A DNA stretch of 64,000 nucleotides, from NCBI RefSeq assembly GCF_900104725.1, contig NZ_LT629758.1, positions 248,001 to 312,000 of the forward strand, in the 5' to 3' direction. A program made the position numbers and the translations under genes. Below are positions 40,772 to 49,826 of the stretch, one piece after another; the stretch's first letter is position 1, and every line of letters begins with the position of its first letter. This DNA comes from Actinoplanes derwentensis (GTDB lineage: Bacteria > Actinomycetota > Actinomycetes > Mycobacteriales > Micromonosporaceae). The notes under the pieces were generated by a model. It ran no database searches, was not told the DNA's origin, and saw nothing but the letters and a program-made list of their open reading frames with translations.

Positions 40772-42151
40772 ATGACCGCTACCGCCGTGCCCGACGTCCA
40801 TCGACGGCTCCGCGCCACGCCCTCGTGGTGGCCCGGAGCCGGCGTGACCGCCGCCGGACTGAGCCTGCTGATCGTCACCGCCCTGTGGGTGAGCAACGGC
40901 GGGATCACCGATCTGACCAGCGGCGACGCGATCACCGCGGTTGGCCGGCTGACCGGTCTCTACGCCTCCGACCTGCTGCTGATCCAGGTGCTGCTGATGG
41001 CCCGGATCCCGCTCGTCGAGCGCGCCTTCGGGCAGGACCGGCTGGCCCGCTGGCACCGGTGGACCGGCTTCTCGTCGTTCTGGCTGATGATGGCCCACAT
41101 CGTGACGATCACCGTCGGTTACGCGTCCGGCGGCAACGTGCTCACCGAACTGTGGAACCTGATCCTGAACTACCCCGGCATGCTGCTCGCGGCGGCCGGC
41201 ACCGTGGCGCTGCTGACGGTTGTGGTCACCTCGATCCGGGCGGCCCGGCGCCGGCTGCGGTACGAGTCGTGGCACCTGCTGCACCTCTACGCCTACCTGG
41301 GCGTCGGGCTGGCGCTCCCGCACCAGATCTGGGCCGGTGAGGACTTCACCGGCACCGCGTGGGCCCGCGCCTACTGGTGGACCCTGTACCTGGCCGCGGC
41401 CGGCGCCGTCCTCGCGTACCGCATCGGGTTGCCGCTTGCCCGCAACCGCAAGCACCGCCTGACCGTGAGTCACGTCGTCGCCGAGGCGCCGGGACTGACC
41501 TCGGTCCACCTGTCCGGGGAACGGCTCGCCGAACTGCCGGTCCGGGCCGGTCAGTTCTTCCACTGGCGGTTCCTGGACGGCAAGGGCTGGAGCCGGTCGA
41601 ACCCGTTCTCGCTCTCCTCCACCCCCGGCGGCGACATGCTGCGGATCACCGTGAAGAACCAGGGCGACGGCAGCTCCCGGATGGCCACGCTGAAGCCGGG
41701 CACCCGGGTGCTGATCGAGGGGCCGTACGGAAAACTGACCGGCGAGGACTACGCCGGTGAACCGGTCGTGCTGATGGCCTGCGGCGTCGGCATCACCCCG
41801 CTGATGTCACTGCTCGGCGAACTGCCCTTCCCTGACGGCGAGGCCACCCTGGTCTACCGGGCCCGCAACGAGGGTGAACTGGCGTTCCACCGCGAACTGG
41901 AGTGGTACGCGTCCCGGCGCGGCGTGCGGGTGGTGCCGCTGACCGGGCCGCGCGCCCGGCGTACCAGCTGGTTGCCCTCCGCGCTGTCCGCCAACAGCGA
42001 CGCGGACGCCCTGCGGCAGGTGGCGCCTCAGATCGCCGCCTCCCAGGTCTTCATCTGCGGGCCGGAGGAGTGGGCCGGCGCGGCCCGCGCCGCGGCGATC
42101 GAGGCCGGCGCCCGCCCGGACCGTGTCCACACCGAACTGTTCGCCTGGTAA
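40772..42151 (+). CDS. Ferric-reductase-like flavocytochrome with NAD(P)H-binding module
   Basis: 459 residues. The membrane half (about 20-215) has six spans with paired His for heme: LARWHRWTGFSSFWLMMAHI, YESWHLLHLYAYLGVGLALP. The cytosolic half has an FAD-binding barrel (SGERLAELPVRAGQFFHWRF, SRSNPFSLSSTPGG with the RxNPFS motif) and a nucleotide domain (VLMACGVGITPLMSLLGELP, FICGPEEWAGAAR). It passes electrons from NAD(P)H across the membrane. With the FMN-binding protein next to it, the acceptor may be an exported flavoprotein and not iron itself. ATG 40772 is preferred over TTG 40763. Confidence 0.9.
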   Translation: MTATAVPDVHRRLRATPSWWPGAGVTAAGLSLLIVTALWVSNGGITDLTSGDAITAVGRLTGLYASDLLLIQVLLMARIPLVERAFGQDRLARWHRWTGFSSFWLMMAHIVTITVGYASGGNVLTELWNLILNYPGMLLAAAGTVALLTVVVTSIRAARRRLRYESWHLLHLYAYLGVGLALPHQIWAGEDFTGTAWARAYWWTLYLAAAGAVLAYRIGLPLARNRKHRLTVSHVVAEAPGLTSVHLSGERLAELPVRAGQFFHWRFLDGKGWSRSNPFSLSSTPGGDMLRITVKNQGDGSSRMATLKPGTRVLIEGPYGKLTGEDYAGEPVVLMACGVGITPLMSLLGELPFPDGEATLVYRARNEGELAFHRELEWYASRRGVRVVPLTGPRARRTSWLPSALSANSDADALRQVAPQIAASQVFICGPEEWAGAARAAAIEAGARPDRVHTELFAW

Positions 42152-42165
42152 GGGAGATCTCCGAC

Positions 42166-42576
42166 ATGCCCCGCATCATCCTGTGGATGCTCTCCACCGT
42201 CGTCGGGCTGGTGCTGCTCTTCAGCTACCGCACCAGCACCGGACAGAGCACCACGACCGAGACCGTGGCGGTCGCGCCCGCCGAGAGCACGACGGCGGAC
42301 GGCGAGACCTACACCGGTGACACCGTGCAGACCCAGGAGGGCGACGTCCAGGTGGTGATCACCGTCGCGGACGGCAAGATCACCGCGGTCAGTGTGCCGG
42401 TCTACCCCAGTGGCAGCCAGAAACACGACGAGATCAGCGGCAGCGCCATCCCGGTCCTGGTCGAAGAGACCCTCGCGGCCCAGAGTGCGGAGATCGACTC
42501 GGTGTCCGGCGCCACCTACACCAGCGGTGGTTACCGGCAGTCACTCCAGTCGGCGATCGATGCAGCCCAGCTTTAA
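42166..42576 (+). CDS. Exported FMN-binding domain protein
   Basis: A 136-residue protein with an uncleaved or signal-anchor N-terminus ([20 protein letters not shown]), a Thr-rich linker (about 25-50) and an FMN-binding domain ([40 protein letters not shown]). The final SGATYTS is the D/S-G-A-T-x-T/S flavinylation motif where FMN is joined to Thr by ApbE. No apbE gene is in the window. It sits 14 nt after the flavocytochrome and probably takes its electrons outside the membrane. Confidence 0.88.
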   Translation: MPRIILWMLSTVVGLVLLFSYRTSTGQSTTTETVAVAPAESTTADGETYTGDTVQTQEGDVQVVITVADGKITAVSVPVYPSGSQKHDEISGSAIPVLVEETLAAQSAEIDSVSGATYTSGGYRQSLQSAIDAAQL

Positions 42577-42583
42577 TGGGTCC

Positions 42584-43282
42584 ATGCGGATCCTGGTGGT
42601 GGAGGACGACGCGGCCGTGCGTGACTCGCTGGCGCGCACCCTGCGGTTCGAGGGGTATCAGGTGGACACGGCCGGTGACGGCCGGGACGCCCTCGACGTG
42701 GTGCGGGCCGGCGAACCGGACGCGGTCATCCTCGACGTGAGCATGCCCCGGATGGACGGCCTGGAGACGTGCCGGCGGTTGCGCTCCGACGGTGTGGTGC
42801 TGCCGGTGCTGATGCTCACCGCCCGCGACAGCGTGGGGGACCGGGTGGCCGGGCTCGACGCCGGCGCCGACGACTACCTGGTGAAACCGTTCGCGCTGCA
42901 GGAGCTGCTGGCCCGGATCCGTGCGCTGCTGCGCCGCTCCCAGCTCGCCACGCCGCCCGCGGTCCTCGAGGATCAAGAGCTTTTGACCTTCGCTGACGTA
43001 CGGATGAACCCCGGCACCCGTGAGGTGTGGCGAGGCTCGCGGACGCTCAAACTGACCCGTACCGAGTTCGGCATCCTGGAGGCGTTCCTGCGTCATCCCC
43101 GGCAGGTGCTGTCCCGGACCGCCCTGTTCGAACAGGTCTGGGGTTACGACTTCGGCGAGCAGTCGAACAGCCTGCACGTCTACCTCGGCTACCTGCGGCG
43201 CAAGCTGGAGGCCGAAGGGGAGACCCGGTTGCTGCACACTGTGCGGGGTGTCGGGTTCGTGCTGCGCGAGGAGCCCTTGTGA
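42584..43282 (+). CDS. OmpR-family response regulator
   Basis: 232 residues. Receiver domain about 1-115: [20 protein letters not shown], phospho-acceptor Asp in [19 protein letters not shown], Thr in [15 protein letters not shown] and Lys in [15 protein letters not shown]. Winged-helix effector domain about 130-230 ([32 protein letters not shown] recognition helix [17 protein letters not shown]). It overlaps the histidine kinase start by 4 nt and likely binds the CTTAG repeats at 40710. Close to TcrX/MprA-type regulators. Confidence 0.94.
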   Translation: MRILVVEDDAAVRDSLARTLRFEGYQVDTAGDGRDALDVVRAGEPDAVILDVSMPRMDGLETCRRLRSDGVVLPVLMLTARDSVGDRVAGLDAGADDYLVKPFALQELLARIRALLRRSQLATPPAVLEDQELLTFADVRMNPGTREVWRGSRTLKLTRTEFGILEAFLRHPRQVLSRTALFEQVWGYDFGEQSNSLHVYLGYLRRKLEAEGETRLLHTVRGVGFVLREEPL

Positions 43283-44658
43283 AAGCTGTGAAAGCCTGGT
43301 GGAACAGCCGGACGCTGCATGATCGGCTGTCGCTGCTGGTGACCGGTGCGGTGGCGGCGGCCGTGCTGCTGGTGTCGGCCGGGGCCTGGTTCCTGGTGGC
43401 ACAGATCCAGCAGCGCAAGATCGACGCCGGGTTGCTGGCCGACGCCCGCACCATCGCCGAGAACCCGTGGCAGTGGCTGCAGTCGCAGGGCACCCGGCCC
43501 AGCCCCGGCGACCGCGAGATCGGCCCCTGCTGGCAGATCCTCGACCCGAGCGGCACCGTGGTCGGCGGGTCCGCCACCCGGCTGCCGGTCTCCGCCGCGG
43601 CGGTTTCGATCGCCACCACCGGGCACACCGAAGTGCAGGAGAAGGTGGCCCTCGGCCCCGGCGAATACCTGATGCTCACGGTGCCGATCGACGGCGGCGG
43701 CGCGGTCCAGGTGGGTGTCGACCCCAACCCCGACAAGCGGGTCCTCGCCCTGTTCGCGGCACTGCTCGCAGCCGGATGCGCGGCCGGGATCGCCGGGGCC
43801 GCCCTGCTCGGCCGGACCGTCGCCCGCGCCGGCCTGGCCCCGGTCGACCACCTGACCGAGGCCGTCGAGGACGTGGCCGTGACCATGGACCTGACCCGGC
43901 CGATCGAGGTCAGCGGCGAGGACGAGATCGCCCGGCTGGGCCGTTCGGTCAACGCCATGCTGACCGCGATCGACGCCTCCCGGCGGGCCCAGCGGGCCCT
44001 CGTCGAGGACGCCGGGCACGAACTGCGCACCCCGCTGACCAGCATCCGCACCAACGTCGAGCTGCTGCTGAAGGTCGAGAGCCGGCCCGAACTGGCGCAC
44101 CGGCTGCCCCCGGAGGAGAAGGTCAAACTGCTGCACGACCTGGACGCCCAGGTCCGCGAACTGGCCACCCTAACCACCGAACTGGTCGAGCTGTCCCGCG
44201 AGGAGACCAGCCGGGAGACGATCGAGCAGGTCGACCTCGCCGAAGTGGTGACGGCCGCGATCGGCCGGGTGCGGATCCGCGTGCCGGGGATCGTCTTCGA
44301 CACCGACCTGGAACCGGTGACCGTGCTGGGCCGCCCCGGCGAACTGGAACGGATGGCGGTGAACGTCCTGGACAACGCCGCCAAGTGGAGCCCACCCGGC
44401 GGCACCGTGGTCACCAGGCTGCGCGACGGGGTGCTGACCGTCGCCGACAACGGCCCGGGGATCGCCGAGGAGGACCTGCCGCACGTCTTCAACCGCTTCT
44501 ACCGGGCACCCGACGCCCGGGCCATGCCCGGTTCCGGCCTGGGCCTGGCGATCGTCGCGCAGACCGCGGCCCAGCACGGCGGCGCGGTCAAAGCCGGCCC
44601 CAACGAACCACACGGCACGATCATGACGGTCACCCTGAGCCGGGTCTTCGCCACTTGA
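43279..44658 (+). CDS. Two-component sensor histidine kinase
   Basis: 459 residues from GTG 43279 (GTGA overlap). Two spans: [20 protein letters not shown] (about 24-46) and [20 protein letters not shown] (about 155-178). About 105 residues outside the membrane lie between them, with [20 protein letters not shown]. Then HAMP ([20 protein letters not shown]), HisKA with [20 protein letters not shown] (phospho-His) and HATPase ([58 protein letters not shown]). The output is the adjacent regulator; a redox or envelope signal is plausible from the operon. Confidence 0.93.
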   Translation: MKAVKAWWNSRTLHDRLSLLVTGAVAAAVLLVSAGAWFLVAQIQQRKIDAGLLADARTIAENPWQWLQSQGTRPSPGDREIGPCWQILDPSGTVVGGSATRLPVSAAAVSIATTGHTEVQEKVALGPGEYLMLTVPIDGGGAVQVGVDPNPDKRVLALFAALLAAGCAAGIAGAALLGRTVARAGLAPVDHLTEAVEDVAVTMDLTRPIEVSGEDEIARLGRSVNAMLTAIDASRRAQRALVEDAGHELRTPLTSIRTNVELLLKVESRPELAHRLPPEEKVKLLHDLDAQVRELATLTTELVELSREETSRETIEQVDLAEVVTAAIGRVRIRVPGIVFDTDLEPVTVLGRPGELERMAVNVLDNAAKWSPPGGTVVTRLRDGVLTVADNGPGIAEEDLPHVFNRFYRAPDARAMPGSGLGLAIVAQTAAQHGGAVKAGPNEPHGTIMTVTLSRVFAT

Positions 44659-44718
44659 TGTGAACGTCCCGAAGTGCTGAGGTGTCAGCGGAATCCGGAA
44701 TGGACACTGGGGGCACAC

Positions 44719-45915
44719 GTGGCGGACGAGACCGTCGGGATCATCGGGGCCGGCATCGTCGGCCTGGCCATCGGGCGGGAGATCACCCGGCGACGGCCGG
44801 GCACCCGGGTGGTGGTCGTGGAGAAGGAATCCGGCCCGGCCATGCACCAGACCGGCCACAACTCCGGGGTGGTGCACGCCGGCATCTACTACCCGCCGGG
44901 CAGCCTGAAAGCGGAACTGTGCACCCGCGGCCGGCTGCTGCTGCGGGACTACTGCGCCGAGCGGGGCATCGCCTACGACGAGTGCGGCAAGCTGGTCGTC
45001 GCGGTCCGCGCGGACGAACTCGGGCGCCTCGACTACCTGGAGAAACGGGCGCGGGAGAACGGCGTACCAGGGCTGTCCCGGGTTGATCCGGCCGGCATCC
45101 GCGAGATCGAACCGCACGCGGCGGGCCTCGCCGCGCTGCATTCGCCGGAGACCGCGATCACCGACTTCCCGGCGGTCGCGGCGGCGTTCGCCGCCGACAT
45201 CCGCGCGGCCGGCGGCGAGGTCCACTACGACTTCCCGGTCCGCGCGATCCGCCGGGAGACCGGCCGGATCCGGATCGTCGCGGGCGAGCAGGACGTCACC
45301 GCCGACCGGCTGATCATCTGCGCCGGCATCCACAGCGACCGGGTAGCCACCCTGGCCGGGGACACCGCCGAACCGCGGATCATCCCGTTCCGGGGCGAGT
45401 ACATGCGGGTCCGCCCGGACAAAGCGGACCTGGTCCGAGGCATGATCTACCCGGTGCCGGACCCGCGGTACCCGTTCCTCGGCGTGCACTTCACCCGCCG
45501 CGTGACCGGCGTCGTCGAGGTCGGCCCGAACGCGGTCCTGGCCACCGCGCGCGAGGGCTACACCCGCGCCGACCTGTCGATCCGCGACCTGGCCGGCATC
45601 GCCGCCTGGCCCGGCACGTGGCGGATGGCCCGGCGGCACTGGCGGACCGGTGTCAAGGAGGTCCGCGGTTCGCTGTCGAAGAGCCGCTACATGGCCGAGG
45701 CGATGTGCTATGTCCCGGCCATCGGCGCCGCCGACGTGGACCGCGCCGGAGCCGGCGTCCGCGCCCAGGCCCTGGACCGCGACGGCGCCCTGGTCGACGA
45801 CTTCCGCATCCACCGCCTGGGCCCGATCACCGCGGTCCGCAACGCCCCGTCCCCGGCGGCCACCTCGTCCCTGGCCATCGCTGAACACTTGGTGGACCGC
45901 ATCGACCTCCCGTGA
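44719..45915 (+). CDS. lhgO: L-2-hydroxyglutarate oxidase (LhgO), FAD-dependent
   Basis: 398 residues, DAO family. The dinucleotide motif is VGIIGAGIVGLAIGREITRR. Then HQTGHNSGVVHAGIYYPPGS, KAELCTRGRLLLRDYCAERG, YDECGKLVVAVRADELGRLD, DFPAVAAAFAADIRAAGGEV, RLIICAGIHSDRVATLAGD and FRGEYMRVRPDKADLVRGMI are typical of LhgO, which oxidises L-2-hydroxyglutarate to 2-oxoglutarate. The last part, VRNAPSPAATSSLAIAEHLV, matches the family end. GTG 44719 is chosen over TTG/ATG upstream at 44674. Sixty bases separate it from the kinase; co-transcription is uncertain. Confidence 0.9.
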   Translation: MADETVGIIGAGIVGLAIGREITRRRPGTRVVVVEKESGPAMHQTGHNSGVVHAGIYYPPGSLKAELCTRGRLLLRDYCAERGIAYDECGKLVVAVRADELGRLDYLEKRARENGVPGLSRVDPAGIREIEPHAAGLAALHSPETAITDFPAVAAAFAADIRAAGGEVHYDFPVRAIRRETGRIRIVAGEQDVTADRLIICAGIHSDRVATLAGDTAEPRIIPFRGEYMRVRPDKADLVRGMIYPVPDPRYPFLGVHFTRRVTGVVEVGPNAVLATAREGYTRADLSIRDLAGIAAWPGTWRMARRHWRTGVKEVRGSLSKSRYMAEAMCYVPAIGAADVDRAGAGVRAQALDRDGALVDDFRIHRLGPITAVRNAPSPAATSSLAIAEHLVDRIDLP

Positions 45916-46050
45916 CGCGGCTGTCCTGATGCTCGACGGATGCGGCGACGGCAGCCGTCCGGGGAACCGCGCCGAGAGCCTCCTGAACGACGAGATCCCG
46001 CCCACGGCGTACCACGAACATTTCGGCATCGACCGCCGTGCCACCGGATC

Positions 46051-46506
46051 TCACCGGCGGCTGCCGAGCCGGGCGGTGAGATCCGCGTCTACCTCGGCCA
46101 GGACCCGCGGCGGTCGCGGGAAGACGAGACCACCAGGCCGGAAGACCACCATGCACGGGATGATCTCGTAGGTCTCCTCGCCCCGGAACACCCGCAGGAA
46201 CCAGCGGTGCCCGCCGTCGGAGAGTTCCGCGCCGGTGATCTCGCCGAGCGGGACCCGGAAGCTCCGGGTGATCCAGTATTGGGTGACCGCCTCGTCGTCG
46301 ATCACCGTACGCATCCGGAAACACCCGACCGGGAACAGCGCGCACACGGCGATCAGGAACAGGCCGAAGACCGCCTTCGACACCGTGTCGGCAGCCGGTT
46401 CCCGGACCGCCGGGAGCACGACCGCGACCGCACCCCCGGCGAGCATCGACAGGACGACGAAGCACCAGCCCAGCCACGGCAGGTGTCGATAGGTACGCGA
46501 CGACAT
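46051..46506 (-). CDS. Membrane protein with PH-like domain
   Basis: A 151-residue protein. Two membrane spans near the N-terminus: PWLGWCFVVLSMLAGGAVAV and KAVFGLFLIAVCALFPVGCF. A beta-rich PH-like domain follows (MRTVIDDEAVTQYWITRSFR, VPLGEITGAELSDGGHRWFL, RVFRGEETYEIIPCMVVFRP), the usual layout of small actinobacterial bPH proteins. Role unknown. It lies downstream of the iron-binding lipoprotein gene but beyond a strong terminator. Confidence 0.72.
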   Translation of the reverse strand: MSSRTYRHLPWLGWCFVVLSMLAGGAVAVVLPAVREPAADTVSKAVFGLFLIAVCALFPVGCFRMRTVIDDEAVTQYWITRSFRVPLGEITGAELSDGGHRWFLRVFRGEETYEIIPCMVVFRPGGLVFPRPPRVLAEVDADLTARLGSRR

Positions 46507-46557
46507 GCGCTCATCGTGCCGGACCGTGTCACGCCCGCCGACGGCACGCGGGTGCCG

Positions 46558-46608
46558 CCGGTCCTGGATCCCGGCACCGAGTAGCTCGGTGCCGGGATCC
46601 AGGACCGG
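46558..46608 (-). terminator. 51-bp near-perfect palindrome, terminator of the siderophore-binding gene
   Basis: Arms of 24 bp (46558-46581 and 46585-46608) are perfectly complementary around a 3-nt TAG. It ends 10 nt from the stop of the leftward lipoprotein gene, so it likely stops that transcript. No T run follows on the minus strand. Confidence 0.8.
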
Positions 46609-46618
46609 ATTCGGTAGA

Positions 46619-47659
46619 TCAGGCGAGTTTCTTGGACTTCTTGATGGCGGCGGTCAGGGCCTCGATCAGCGGGGCGGAGCCGGCCCACGAGTAGATCGGG
46701 ACGGCCTGCCACGGGAAGACCTGGTTGGCCTTGACGGCGGGCAGGGCACTCCAGCCGGGCTTGGACGCCAGGTCGTTGGGCTGCAGGGTGCCGGTGCGGG
46801 CGTCCAGGAAGATGATGTCGGCGTGGTACTTGTCGGCGTTCTCCCAGCTCAGCGACTCGTAGTAGTCGCCGCCGTCGGTCTTCTCCGGGACGATGATGTC
46901 GACGCCGAGTTCCTTGAAGTACATGATGTCGGACGACACCTTGGGGTTCGACACGTAGAAGATGTCGGCGGCGCCGGAACCGGCCAGGACCTTGATGCCG
47001 CCGGACGCCTTGGCGGCCTCGGACAGGTCGGCGGCGGCCTTCTCGAAGCGGGCCTTGTCAGCGACCACCTTGGCGGAGTTGAGGTCGGCGCCCAGGGAGG
47101 CGGCCAGCTCGGCGTACCGCTCGATCGGCTTGTTCAGCGGGACCCGGCCGACGGTGATGGTGGCGGTCGGGGCGAGCTTGAGGATCTGGTCCTTGCTCTC
47201 GTCCGGGAGGTACCAGTAGGCGCCCGCGTCGAACATGTGGGTGACCAGCAGTTCGGGGGCGAGAGCGGCGTACTTCTCGACCGAGAACTCGCCCCACGCG
47301 TTGCCGATGATCTCGACCTTGCTGATGTCCAGCGAACCGGCCTGGGTCTCGGCGGTGCCGTCGGCCTTCTTGGTCTCGCCGAAGACGCCGACGATCGAGT
47401 CCTGCAGGCCCAGGTCGACCAGGGCGGCGGCGGTGCCGGTGAAGGCGACGATCTTCTTCGGGGTGCTGTCGGCGGTGAGGTCCTTGGGCTGGTCGTCGGT
47501 GAACTTCCACGGGCCGGCCGCGGCGGTGGAGGCGGCCGGGGACCCACTCTCCGCCGACTCGCCACCACAGGCGGCGAGAAGGGCGCCGGCACCGACGGCG
47601 CCACCCGCGGCCAGCAGGCCACGACGGGACAAAGAAACCTGCGAGAACTTCATCATCAA
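46619..47659 (-). CDS. Iron-siderophore ABC transporter, substrate-binding lipoprotein
   Basis: 346 residues, periplasmic-binding type III fold (FepB/FecB). The signal combines a twin-arginine motif and lipobox: SLSRRGLLAAGGAVGAGALL then AAC (Cys about 31). Mature regions: KKIVAFTGTAAALVDLGLQD, VGVFGETKKADGTAETQAGS, IIGNAWGEFSVEKYAALAPE, DIFYVSNPKVSSDIMYFKEL, ADIIFLDARTGTLQPNDLAS. It delivers a ferric siderophore to the divergent FecCD-type permeases. An iron box 38 nt before the start indicates iron repression. Confidence 0.92.
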   Translation of the reverse strand: MMMKFSQVSLSRRGLLAAGGAVGAGALLAACGGESAESGSPAASTAAAGPWKFTDDQPKDLTADSTPKKIVAFTGTAAALVDLGLQDSIVGVFGETKKADGTAETQAGSLDISKVEIIGNAWGEFSVEKYAALAPELLVTHMFDAGAYWYLPDESKDQILKLAPTATITVGRVPLNKPIERYAELAASLGADLNSAKVVADKARFEKAAADLSEAAKASGGIKVLAGSGAADIFYVSNPKVSSDIMYFKELGVDIIVPEKTDGGDYYESLSWENADKYHADIIFLDARTGTLQPNDLASKPGWSALPAVKANQVFPWQAVPIYSWAGSAPLIEALTAAIKKSKKLA

Positions 47660-47696
47660 GTCTTTCTGGGGTACGACCGGTCCGGTGACCGCGTGC

Positions 47697-47715
47697 GATG
47701 GTTAGGCTAACCTAA
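47697..47715. promoter_or_regulatory. IdeR/DmdR iron box
   Basis: GGTTAGGCTAACCTAA (47700-47715) within the 19-bp window matches the actinobacterial DtxR-family consensus TWAGGTWAGSCTWACCTWA apart from the first bases, with TTAGGCTAACCTAA near-palindromic. It lies between the divergent siderophore-binding gene and the permease operon, so Fe-bound IdeR/DmdR would repress both. Confidence 0.88.
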
Positions 47716-47767
47716 CGAGCCGATCGCGCGTCAACACCATCTAGCACACCGGGACGGGAGAACCACG

Positions 47768-48790
47768 CTGTCCACCATCGACGCCCCTGCCCAACAGGGG
47801 TCACACCAACGCCGGCGTTCTTCCACGCGCCTGTTCGGACTTGTCGTGGCACTCGCCGCACTCGCCGCGGTGGCCGGCCTGAGCATCGGCTTCGGCGCCC
47901 GCTTCCTGTCCCCGGGCGACGTGTGGGCCGGGCTGTGGGATCCGGCGTCACCGTCCTACCGGATCGTCCACGAGATGCGGCTCCCCCGTACCCTCCTCGG
48001 TCTGATGGTCGGCATGGCGCTCGGCCTGGCCGGCGCCATCATGCAGGCCCTGACCCGCAACCCGCTCGCCGATCCCGGCCTGCTCGGCATCAACGCCGGA
48101 GCCGCGGCCGGGGTGGCCAGCGCCGCCGTCTTCTTCGGAGTCGGCACCTTCTACGGCTACGTGTGGTTCGCCCTGGCCGGCGCCGCGGTCGTCACCGCTC
48201 TGGTCTACGCCGTCGGCGGTGGCCGCTCGGCCACTCCGGCCCGGCTCGCCCTGGCCGGCGCCGCACTGAACGCGACCCTGTACTCCTATGTGTCCGCCAT
48301 CCTGCTGTCCGACAGCCAGGCCATCGAGAAGGTCAAGTTCTGGACGGCCGGTTCGCTGGCCAGCGCCGACTTCGCCACCGTGCAGCGGCTGCTGCCGTTC
48401 TTCGCCGGTGGCCTGCTCGCCGGTCTGCTGGTGGCCCGGCCGCTGAACGCGCTGTCGCTCGGTGACGACGCGGCCCGCGCTCTGGGCGCCCGCCCGTCGG
48501 TGATCCGCGGCGCGGTGATCGTGGCGGTCACCCTGCTCTGTGGCGGCGCCACCGCGGCCTGCGGCCCGATCGTCTTCATCGGCCTGCTGATCCCGCACAT
48601 GGTGCGCCCGTTCACCGGCCCGGATCTGCGCTGGCTGCTGCCGTACACCGCGATCCTGGCGCCGGTGCTGCTGCTCGCCGCGGACGTGCTCGGCCGGGTC
48701 CTGGGCAGTCCGGGCGAGTTGCAGGTCGGCACGGTCACCGCGGTCCTCGGTGGTCCCCTGTTCCTCTACCTGGTGCGAGCCGCGAAATGA
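47768..48790 (+). CDS. Iron-siderophore ABC permease (FecCD family), probable CTG start
   Basis: A 340-residue permease with about ten spans, including RLFGLVVALAALAAVAGLSI, RTLLGLMVGMALGLAGAIMQ, ALTRNPLADPGLLGINAGAA (family signature) and GPIVFIGLLIPHMVRPFTGP. The first canonical start is GTG 47846, but this lies inside the first span and drops the Arg-rich leader (QQGSHQRRRSSTRLFG). A CTG at 47768 has a GGGAG ribosome site 7 nt before it, and the frame from there adds a normal cytosolic N-terminus. CTG is therefore the likely start (inference). Last codon overlaps the next ATG (ATGA). Confidence 0.87.
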   Translation: MSTIDAPAQQGSHQRRRSSTRLFGLVVALAALAAVAGLSIGFGARFLSPGDVWAGLWDPASPSYRIVHEMRLPRTLLGLMVGMALGLAGAIMQALTRNPLADPGLLGINAGAAAGVASAAVFFGVGTFYGYVWFALAGAAVVTALVYAVGGGRSATPARLALAGAALNATLYSYVSAILLSDSQAIEKVKFWTAGSLASADFATVQRLLPFFAGGLLAGLLVARPLNALSLGDDAARALGARPSVIRGAVIVAVTLLCGGATAACGPIVFIGLLIPHMVRPFTGPDLRWLLPYTAILAPVLLLAADVLGRVLGSPGELQVGTVTAVLGGPLFLYLVRAAK

Positions 48791-49806
48791 CCACCATGAC
48801 GATCAAGAAGAAGGTCGGCGTACGACCCCGGGCCGTGGTCGTCGGGGCCGGCGCCGTGATCGCCACCTTCGTGGTGAGCGTGTTCACCCTCGGCACCGGC
48901 GATTTCGAGATCGCCCCGGCCGACGTGGTGACCACCCTGTTCGGCGAGGGTGAACCGGCGCACGAGTTCATCATCAACGAACTGCGGCTGCCCCGGCTGA
49001 TCACCGCGATCCTGGTCGGTGCCGCCCTGGCCGCGTCCGGCGCGGTCTTCCAGTCGCTGGTGCGCAACCCGCTCGGCAGCCCGGACATGCTGGGCGTGAC
49101 GAACGGCGCGAGCACCGCGGCGCTGACCGTGGTCATCCTCGGCGGCACCAGCACCCAGCTGTCGGTCGCCGCCGTGCTCGGTGGTCTGGCCGCCACCCTG
49201 CTGATCCAGTTGATCGCCGGGCGGGCGCTGCACGGTTTCCGGTTCATCCTGGTCGGCATCGGGATGGCCGCGATCCTCACCGGCGTCAGCGGCTATCTGC
49301 TGACCCGTGGGGTGCAGATGGAGAACGCGCGGGCGCTGCTCTGGCTCACCGGCAGCCTCGACGGGCGGGACTGGGATCAGGCCGTACCGATGGCGATCGT
49401 CCTGGTCCTGGTGTTGCCGGTGCTGTTGCTGGCGTGCGGGCCGGGACTGCGGATCCTGGAGATGGGTGACGACTCGGCGGCCGCGCTGGGTGTCCCGGTG
49501 CCGCTGCTGCGCAACGGGGCGTTGCTGTCCGCGGCGCTGCTGGTGTCGTTCGCCGCGGCCAGCGCCGGTCCGGTTAACTTCGTCGCATTGATCGCCCCGC
49601 ACCTGGCGAAACGGCTCACCAAGGCGCCCGGCCCGAACCTGGTGCCGTCGATCGTGGTCGGTGCCCTGCTGCTGACCGGCGCCGACTTCATCGCCCAGCA
49701 CCTCCTCGAGGACCGGGCCCTGCCGGTGGGTGTGGTCACCGGCCTGGTCGGCGGTGGCTACCTGGTCTGGCTGCTGACCACCGAACGCAAGGCCGGACGG
49801 ATCTGA
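48787..49806 (+). CDS. Iron-siderophore ABC permease (FecCD family), second subunit
   Basis: A 339-residue permease with the same topology as the preceding subunit. Lys/Arg-rich N-terminus, then spans such as AVVVGAGAVIATFVVSVFTL, RLITAILVGAALAASGAVFQ, SLVRNPLGSPDMLGVTNGAS (family signature), FILVGIGMAAILTGVSGYLL and SAGPVNFVALIAPHLAKRLT. The two FecCD proteins form the heterodimeric channel. It is coupled to its partner (ATGA) and followed 20 nt later by the ATPase. Confidence 0.92.
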   Translation: MTTMTIKKKVGVRPRAVVVGAGAVIATFVVSVFTLGTGDFEIAPADVVTTLFGEGEPAHEFIINELRLPRLITAILVGAALAASGAVFQSLVRNPLGSPDMLGVTNGASTAALTVVILGGTSTQLSVAAVLGGLAATLLIQLIAGRALHGFRFILVGIGMAAILTGVSGYLLTRGVQMENARALLWLTGSLDGRDWDQAVPMAIVLVLVLPVLLLACGPGLRILEMGDDSAAALGVPVPLLRNGALLSAALLVSFAAASAGPVNFVALIAPHLAKRLTKAPGPNLVPSIVVGALLLTGADFIAQHLLEDRALPVGVVTGLVGGGYLVWLLTTERKAGRI

Positions 49807-49826
49807 ACGACGTGACAGGAGAAATG

